DNA from: Candidatus Aminicenantota bacterium
Lineage (GTDB): Bacteria; Acidobacteriota; Aminicenantia; UBA2199
Reading direction: 5' to 3'
DNA: 12,205 nucleotides
NCBI GenBank assembly: GCA_024644125.1
Contig: JAHELQ010000111.1
Span: forward strand, 1-12,205
The notes beneath the pieces were generated by a model that did not search any database, had not been told where the DNA came from, and saw nothing but the letters and a program-made list of their open reading frames with translations. Positions 7,602 through 12,205 of the stretch are shown here, piece after piece. Made by a program: the position numbers and the translations under genes. Numbering within the stretch: the first letter of the stretch is position 1; each line of letters opens with the position of its first letter.

Positions 7602-9425
7602 TCAATCAATATAATTGCGAAACCACAATTCCAGATTGACCAATTTCCATATCTCGCGCGATAGATCTTTTTTGCCGGAATTATGTATCTCCAGCATCCG
7701 CCGCCCAGCCGCCGGATCCACATACTCCCGGCGGGCGAATGTATCGGAACAGAGGATGCTGGCGATAAACACCTTAAAACGTTCGCCGCGGAACCAGTCA
7801 GCCTGCGGAGTGACAAATCCGGTCTTGTCCTTGCGATTGCGGATCTTCTCGGGAAGAGTACCCGCCATCGCCTCCCGCAGGAACGCTTTGGTAACGCCGC
7901 GGCGGATGTGACTCTCCCCCGGCATCGCCAGCAATCGCTCCACGATCCGGTGGTCCAGAAACGGCACCCGCGCTTCCAGCGAAAAATACATGGAATTGCG
8001 GTCTTCCCATTTCAGCAGATGTTCGAGTTTGTACTCAAAATGGGCGAGCAACGCCTCCTGCAACGACGGCGCGTCGTACAGTTTTTCAGAGATCACACTC
8101 TTCTGGGCGTGAGCGTTGTAAAAACCTCTGTCCAGATAATTACCCTCCCCGGCCCGCAATTTGGTACGCGCGCCCGGAGGCAGCATGAAGAAGAGAAAGG
8201 TCTTCAAACCGTAGAGGGAACGATGCTCCATACTGTAACGCCAGATTTCGTCGAACAAGGTGCTCCAGCGTATTTTTTTGAAGAGATCCTTGAAATGATA
8301 GCCGTACAGATAATGATAACCGGCAAGTTGCTCATCCGCGCCCTGGCCGTCGAGAGTGACCGCCACGTGGTCCTTCGCCAATTGCATCACCATGAATTGG
8401 GCGTACGGGCCGGTGGTGGGGGTGGGCTCGCTATGGGCGCGGGTGTAATCGAAGAGGTCGTGGTAAAACGTGTCGGCCGAAGGGTGCACGCGGTGCATAT
8501 GGCTCAATTGGCCGCAGTACTCGTCGATGAATTCCGATTCATCCCCCTCCACCCCTTTGCCGTACACGGCGGAGAAGGTATTGATATCATCCCGTTGGTA
8601 ATCGTGCAACAAGATGGACACGATACTGGAAGAATCCAATCCGCCGCTCAAACACACGCCCACCGGCACATCGCTGCGCAGACGCAGCGCGATGGCTGAG
8701 CTGAGAGTGGCGCGAAACTCTTCGGCGGACTGGAACGGATTGTGAATCTTCCGGGAAAGATCGTACCAACGTTTGATCGAAACCCCTTCGGGGCCAATAG
8801 TCAACGAATGCCCATGCTGCAATTTTTTTATGCCCTGAAAAAACGTGTGCTCCGTCTGGTCGGTGCGATTGAACACCAGGTATTCAAAAATTGAGTGGTC
8901 GTCCGCCCGCTGCGCTTCCGGCATCACCTCCAGTATCGGAGGAATATCGGATGCAAACACGAATCGTTCTTCGTCGCGATAATAATAAAAAGGCTTGATT
9001 CCGAACCGGTCCCGGGCGGCGAACAATGTTCGCTCTTTTTTGTCGTAAACGGCGAAGGAAAACATCCCGTTCAGCCGGTGCAGGCAATCGGGACCCCAAT
9101 GACGAAAGGCGTTGAGCAACACCTCCGTGTCGGTGCGGGTGCGAAAGTGCAAGAATTCCGCCAATTCCTCCCGCAATTCAATATAATTGTAGATCTCGCC
9201 GTTGTATACCATCACGAACCGGCCATCCTCCGATGCCATCGGTTGATGGCCGGCGCTGGAGAGATCGATGATACTCAACCGCACATGTCCGAGACCGACA
9301 GGTCCATCGACGAAGACTCCATCGTCATCGGGACCGCGATGTTTCATCCTGGTCATCATCCGGCGCAAAGCGGATTCCTTCGCCGGTTGGCCAGAAAAAT
9401 CAACTATTCCGCAAATTCCACACAT
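7602..9425 (-). CDS. asnB: Asparagine synthase (glutamine-hydrolysing) family amidotransferase
   Basis: 607 residues, full length. MCGICGIVDFSG puts the nucleophile Cys at position 2 of a class II glutamine amidotransferase domain (about 1-200), with the substrate residues R49, N75-G76-E77 and D99 in place. The synthetase domain follows, with the ATP pyrophosphatase loop SGGLDSSS (260-267) and LDGQGADEQLAGY (358-370). Near the C-terminus RNRKDKTGFVTP resembles the conserved R-K-x-GF-x-x-P block. All key residues appear intact, so it should hydrolyse glutamine and adenylate a carboxylate. Free aspartate is the classical substrate. In glycan loci, homologues are thought to amidate a uronic acid or other carboxyl group, and this location favours such a role by inference. 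The ATG lies one base after the GT4 stop, with GGAG ten bases upstream. Confidence 0.94.
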   Translation of the reverse strand: MCGICGIVDFSGQPAKESALRRMMTRMKHRGPDDDGVFVDGPVGLGHVRLSIIDLSSAGHQPMASEDGRFVMVYNGEIYNYIELREELAEFLHFRTRTDTEVLLNAFRHWGPDCLHRLNGMFSFAVYDKKERTLFAARDRFGIKPFYYYRDEERFVFASDIPPILEVMPEAQRADDHSIFEYLVFNRTDQTEHTFFQGIKKLQHGHSLTIGPEGVSIKRWYDLSRKIHNPFQSAEEFRATLSSAIALRLRSDVPVGVCLSGGLDSSSIVSILLHDYQRDDINTFSAVYGKGVEGDESEFIDEYCGQLSHMHRVHPSADTFYHDLFDYTRAHSEPTPTTGPYAQFMVMQLAKDHVAVTLDGQGADEQLAGYHYLYGYHFKDLFKKIRWSTLFDEIWRYSMEHRSLYGLKTFLFFMLPPGARTKLRAGEGNYLDRGFYNAHAQKSVISEKLYDAPSLQEALLAHFEYKLEHLLKWEDRNSMYFSLEARVPFLDHRIVERLLAMPGESHIRRGVTKAFLREAMAGTLPEKIRNRKDKTGFVTPQADWFRGERFKVFIASILCSDTFARREYVDPAAGRRMLEIHNSGKKDLSREIWKLVNLELWFRNYID

Positions 9426-9426
9426 A

Positions 9427-10407
9427 CTAATTCAACTCCAATAATTGTTTATATAATGTCAGTAATCTTCTCGCTATACTGTCCAAAAACAGTCCTTTCC
9501 TTTCGATATCGCGCCTACCAGTGGTGCGGCCGCCGAATGCCAGAGCGGCCTGAATCCCCGCTGCCACATCCCGGGCTTCACTCGCAGTCACGAAACACCC
9601 ATCGGTTTCCCCAACCACCTCGGAGACATTCCCCACATCCACGGACACCACCGGCAAGTTGCAGGCCATCGCCTCCTTCACCACATTGGGGGAACCCTCG
9701 TGAAAGGATGTGAGCACCAACGCATCCGCCGCATTATAATGATCCGTCAGCTCATGATGAGCCACGTCGAAGACCGGAAGCAAATCCACATCATCCCGCT
9801 TCAACGCCGAGACCGCCTTCCGGGCCAATTCATAATTCTTCTCCGGCCTATCGGGGTGACTCACGAAGACAACCACCTTGCGGGATGTCTCGATGCCCAA
9901 CCGACGTCGCGCGTCTTCCATGGGGCCGGGCATAAACACATCGGGATCCACTCCATTGGGAATCACGCTCACCCGCGCCACTCCGTCGAGCAGGGATCGC
10001 AAGCGGGTGGATTTGGTGATGGACCAATCGTACCGGCGACGGGCGAAATAGCGGTTCAAGCGGGCCATCCAGCTTCCCAGACGGGTATAAGTTCCGCCGG
10101 TTCCTACCGACCCTACCAGATCGTCTCCCATAAACGACACCACCACTTTCTCCCGCCGCGCCGCCAACGACGCCACAATGCCGCAGAGGCCGTAATGGGC
10201 GTGCACAATATCCGCCGGATGTTCTTTCAAATACCGGCGCAACGAACCGATGGCCTGGATATATCCGGGCAACCCTTTTTTTTTTATGGGGAAACAATCG
10301 ACAATCACTCCAAGAGCCAGGAGCGACTCCCGCTGGCTGGCGAGAAACGGGCTCATGCCGGCGGTTGAATAGTGCGGTTTATAAGAATAGACAAACAAGA
10401 CGTTCAT
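9427..10407 (-). CDS. Glycosyltransferase family 4
   Basis: 326 residues. The N-terminal half opens with MNVLFVYSYKPHYSTAG and has DIVHAHYG (66-73) and MGDDLVGS (93-100), typical of GT-B acceptor domains. The C-terminal half has VIPNGVDPDVF (148-158), SHPDRPEKNYELA (183-195), and the retaining-enzyme E-x7-E motif in EGSPNVVKEAMACNLPVV (237-254; E237 and E245). It should transfer one sugar from a nucleotide donor to a growing lipid-linked glycan at the cytoplasmic face; donor and linkage are unknown. It is on the short side for GT4 but both domains look complete. The ATG is four bases after the CapK-like gene stop, with a weak GGAA upstream. The lysine codons near residues 42-44 form a run of ten A bases, which may be prone to slippage. 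Confidence 0.92.
   Translation of the reverse strand: MNVLFVYSYKPHYSTAGMSPFLASQRESLLALGVIVDCFPIKKKGLPGYIQAIGSLRRYLKEHPADIVHAHYGLCGIVASLAARREKVVVSFMGDDLVGSVGTGGTYTRLGSWMARLNRYFARRRYDWSITKSTRLRSLLDGVARVSVIPNGVDPDVFMPGPMEDARRRLGIETSRKVVVFVSHPDRPEKNYELARKAVSALKRDDVDLLPVFDVAHHELTDHYNAADALVLTSFHEGSPNVVKEAMACNLPVVSVDVGNVSEVVGETDGCFVTASEARDVAAGIQAALAFGGRTTGRRDIERKGLFLDSIARRLLTLYKQLLELN
10276..10285 (-). repeat. Homopolymer of ten A (coding strand) in the GT4 gene
   Basis: Ten consecutive T on the plus strand, so ten A in the mRNA sense, covering three lysine codons and the last base of the preceding ATA. The reading frame is intact here. Runs of this length are known slippage sites in some bacteria, but the single sequence shows no variation. 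Confidence 0.9.
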
Positions 10408-10411
10408 AATA

Positions 10412-11731
10412 TCACGGTTCCACTATCTCAAAATACTTAAATTTTCCACTGGCTCCAGGCAACAATTTCTGAACGACCTCGATCCGGTGGGGAACTCCAT
10501 ACTCCTGCAATTCGAGGCCGATCAACCGGTGCGCCCCTTTCAAGTCGAAGCGGCTTTCGGTTTCGAATAAAAACGTCAGGCAACGGCCGTTCCAGATGAC
10601 CCGGTGCTTGACGATGCCGCCGATACGGCGAAATAACGTGCCGCCCAATAAATTGAGAGGCTGAATGACTTTGCCGTTCTCCAGCCGGACGATATCAGCG
10701 GCGCGCCCGACAATTTTATTGAAATAACGATACTTGAAGGGCGCATCATCCGCCGCTTCACTCACCCCGTCTATCAAATCCCCCACTTCATAGCGGATCA
10801 GGGGCATCACACGGTTGTCCAGATCGGTCACCAGGATATCACGTCCTTCGGTCGAACCGCTATCGACGGCTTCTACAATCACATGGGGTTCCACGATAAA
10901 ATACCTGTCTTGCCCGGCCGGACATACTGCGATTCCATTGATTTCACCGCAACCGTAACCATCGCTCACCGGTCCTAACACCTCTTCGATGACCTGCTTG
11001 TGCTCGGGAAGCAGATTCTCCGCAGTCGTGAACACATGCCGGGCGCGGGGCACGTCTATTTCGCGTTCCAGGCAATATCGGGCCAGAGAAAAGATCGCCG
11101 ACGCGTAACCGTCGATGGAGACGGGACTGTACGATCGCAACATCCGCACGATACCCGGGTAGTTCTCAGGGTGGTTCAACTCGGTGGCGGCGATATTTTT
11201 TTGGTTGTGAAGCAGCCGTTTGATCCGAGAACCAAACGAATTCCAATGCCGGATCGAAGTGGGGTTCCCCCAAATATGCAGGGAGCGGACGCCGAAACGC
11301 CACCCGGACAATTCCCATCCGAACATACCCGCCGCCACACCGGCGCTAACGGCGTCGCGGTCCTGGCAATAGATGATGGGGATACCGGTGGTACCGCTGG
11401 AGCCGGATGTCTCGAACGCCATCTGCGCCTTCTCATCCGATTGCAATTGCTCAAAACGTTCCTGCACATTCTCCCTCGTCAACGGGGGAATCCGCTGCAA
11501 ATCCTCGATGCTCTTGAATGAGTCGGGACTGAGACCATTCTCTTCCAACCGTTGCCGGTAAAACGGCACATGACGGTAGGCGTAATCCAATAAATCGACC
11601 GCCCGCCGAAGCTGGTGATCTTTTATTTGTTTGGGCCCCCATCCCAGCGTTTCACGGTAGAAGGAGAGATAGCGCCGTATGTGGGTCCTCCGCAAAAAGT
11701 CGTACGCTCCCAGGACAAATTCAGGTCTCAC
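10412..11731 (-). CDS. CapK/PaaK-like adenylate-forming enzyme (phenylacetate-CoA ligase family)
   Basis: 439 residues from a GTG that overlaps the upstream stop as GTGA. The family pattern is clear: HVPFYRQRL (54-62), the ATP loop TSGSSGTTGIP (108-118), YGCGE (259-263), TDLDNRVMPLIRYEVGD (302-318), VGRAADIV (341-348), and a C-terminal PGASGKFKYF (425-434) that holds the likely catalytic lysine K430. Relatives adenylate a carboxylic acid and usually form a CoA thioester. CapK-type members in capsule and exopolysaccharide clusters have no firmly known substrate. A plausible job here is activation of an organic or amino acid for attachment to the glycan (inference). The GTG start is preferred to an ATG at 11776, which would overlap the upstream gene by 49 bases and add 15 residues. 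A weak GGCGG lies just upstream. Confidence 0.9.
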   Translation of the reverse strand: MRPEFVLGAYDFLRRTHIRRYLSFYRETLGWGPKQIKDHQLRRAVDLLDYAYRHVPFYRQRLEENGLSPDSFKSIEDLQRIPPLTRENVQERFEQLQSDEKAQMAFETSGSSGTTGIPIIYCQDRDAVSAGVAAGMFGWELSGWRFGVRSLHIWGNPTSIRHWNSFGSRIKRLLHNQKNIAATELNHPENYPGIVRMLRSYSPVSIDGYASAIFSLARYCLEREIDVPRARHVFTTAENLLPEHKQVIEEVLGPVSDGYGCGEINGIAVCPAGQDRYFIVEPHVIVEAVDSGSTEGRDILVTDLDNRVMPLIRYEVGDLIDGVSEAADDAPFKYRYFNKIVGRAADIVRLENGKVIQPLNLLGGTLFRRIGGIVKHRVIWNGRCLTFLFETESRFDLKGAHRLIGLELQEYGVPHRIEVVQKLLPGASGKFKYFEIVEP

Positions 11732-12205
11732 AATTGTATCCGCCGCGCCAATTCGATATTGGCCAATTGGGTCCATGTCAGGAAGCCGAATTCGTCGCGG
11801 GCGTCAGAGGCCCTGATTGCGTCCAGCCAGCGGGAGTTGTCGCGAACCCCTAAATATGATAAATCCGCCTCTTTGAAAAAATTCAGTAAAAAGTCTTTGT
11901 ACCATTGCCCATAAGAAAAATTGGGAATCTTCCTGGTTTTGCCGCGCAACGTTTTATGCAATAAAAATTTTAACCCGCTTACCAGCGTCGACCGCGACAT
12001 ATCCAGCGGAGAATAGCCCTTGCCCAGATCCAGTCGCGCCAATTGGGGATCCAGGAGAGAGATGATCCGCGAGGAAAACAGGGGGCCCTGGCGGCGGGAA
12101 AAGTGTCCCAATCGCGCATAATCCTGTTTCCTCTCGTTCCTGATAAAAAAGCCGGTGGTCTTGAGAAGTTCCAGATAATCGGGATCCCAATACGGGCACA
12201 GACTC
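11728..12205 (-). CDS. Asparagine-synthetase-like protein, C-terminal fragment (start beyond window)
   Basis: The frame is open from the right edge to TGA at 11728, giving 158 residues of the C-terminus. The pattern CPYWDPDYLELL near the edge, an arginine- and lysine-rich stretch with DYARLGHF, and then DPQLARLDLGKGYSP resemble the end of the synthetase domain in asparagine-synthetase-related proteins from polysaccharide loci: an aromatic/Asp/Pro block, a basic segment, then Pro-x-Leu-Ala-x-(I/L). No catalytic motif lies inside the fragment, so the family call is by resemblance only. If right, it is a second member besides the complete asnB at 7602-9425. Its TGA overlaps the GTG start of the CapK-like gene, which suggests coupled translation. 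No membrane segment is seen. It could be another helical protein of unknown family. Confidence 0.55.
   Translation of the reverse strand, partial: SLCPYWDPDYLELLKTTGFFIRNERKQDYARLGHFSRRQGPLFSSRIISLLDPQLARLDLGKGYSPLDMSRSTLVSGLKFLLHKTLRGKTRKIPNFSYGQWYKDFLLNFFKEADLSYLGVRDNSRWLDAIRASDARDEFGFLTWTQLANIELARRIQL

Noticed and set aside
7683..8699. Long plus-strand open frame (338 codons) opposite asnB
   Set aside because: It lies entirely antisense to a gene with full asparagine synthase motifs. Its protein is rich in His/Arg/Gln with no recognisable domain, as expected for a mirror frame.
8895..9713. Plus-strand open frame (272 codons) crossing the asnB/GT4 junction
   Set aside because: It covers parts of two well-supported opposite-strand genes and ends in a Pro/His/Ser-rich mirror sequence.
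10276..10285. T run read as a rho-independent terminator on the plus strand
   Set aside because: No GC-rich hairpin precedes it, no plus-strand gene is present, and the run encodes lysines in the GT4 gene.
1..12205. Exosortase/PEP-CTERM exopolysaccharide locus
   Set aside because: The FemAB, AsnB and deacetylase set recalls such loci, but no exosortase, PEP-CTERM protein or chain-length gene is in the window, so the label is not supported.
1..12205. Mobile element, phage, CRISPR or defence system
   Set aside because: There is no transposase, integrase, inverted repeat, repeat-spacer array or nuclease/toxin gene, and every base is accounted for by polysaccharide genes.

Overview
The window lies inside a surface-polysaccharide (O-antigen, capsule or exopolysaccharide) biosynthesis locus of a bacterium, most likely Gram-negative. 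All ten recognisable genes are on the minus strand and read from the right edge to the left. They are packed with gaps of at most 18 bases or with short overlaps, so they look like one long operon that continues past both edges. No RNA gene, mobile element, CRISPR array or terminator is visible, and there is no gene-free stretch over 300 bases. The taxon cannot be fixed from the sequence. Base composition is balanced, several starts have Shine-Dalgarno sites (GGAG, GGAGG, AAGGAG), and the initiating sugar transferase resembles, from memory, a type common in Bacteroidota and relatives. An uncultured lineage near the FCB group is a guess only.

Layout in transcription order, right to left. (1) The C-terminal part of an asparagine-synthetase-like protein (11728-12205, cut by the right edge). 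(2) A CapK/PaaK-type adenylate-forming enzyme (10412-11731). (3) A GT4 glycosyltransferase (9427-10407). (4) A complete asparagine synthase of the AsnB type (7602-9425). (5) A NodB-like polysaccharide deacetylase (6829-7593). (6) A FemAB/GNAT-fold aminoacyl- or acyltransferase-like protein (5816-6832). (7) A DUF354 protein (4728-5819). (8) A non-hydrolysing UDP-GlcNAc 2-epimerase, WecB (3655-4716). (9) A large membrane phosphoglycosyl transferase (1657-3636). (10) An O-antigen ligase/polymerase-family membrane protein (1-1673, cut by the left edge).

How they may work together (inference): WecB supplies UDP-ManNAc. The phosphoglycosyl transferase starts the repeat unit by loading a sugar phosphate on undecaprenyl phosphate. 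GT4, and possibly the DUF354 protein, extend it. The O-antigen ligase-like protein polymerises or transfers the finished glycan outside the inner membrane. The deacetylase, FemAB protein, CapK-like ligase and two asparagine-synthetase-type proteins form a possible decoration set that could deacetylate, amidate or aminoacylate the sugars.

The most unusual items are as follows. The phosphoglycosyl transferase has an N-terminal eight-helix region that reads as an ungapped duplication with a 130-residue offset, and it lacks the usual re-entrant helix just before its catalytic domain. The carboxyl/amine chemistry genes are clustered together. Several junctions are 4-base NTGA stop/start overlaps, some with GTG starts. 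A run of ten A residues lies in the GT4 coding strand.
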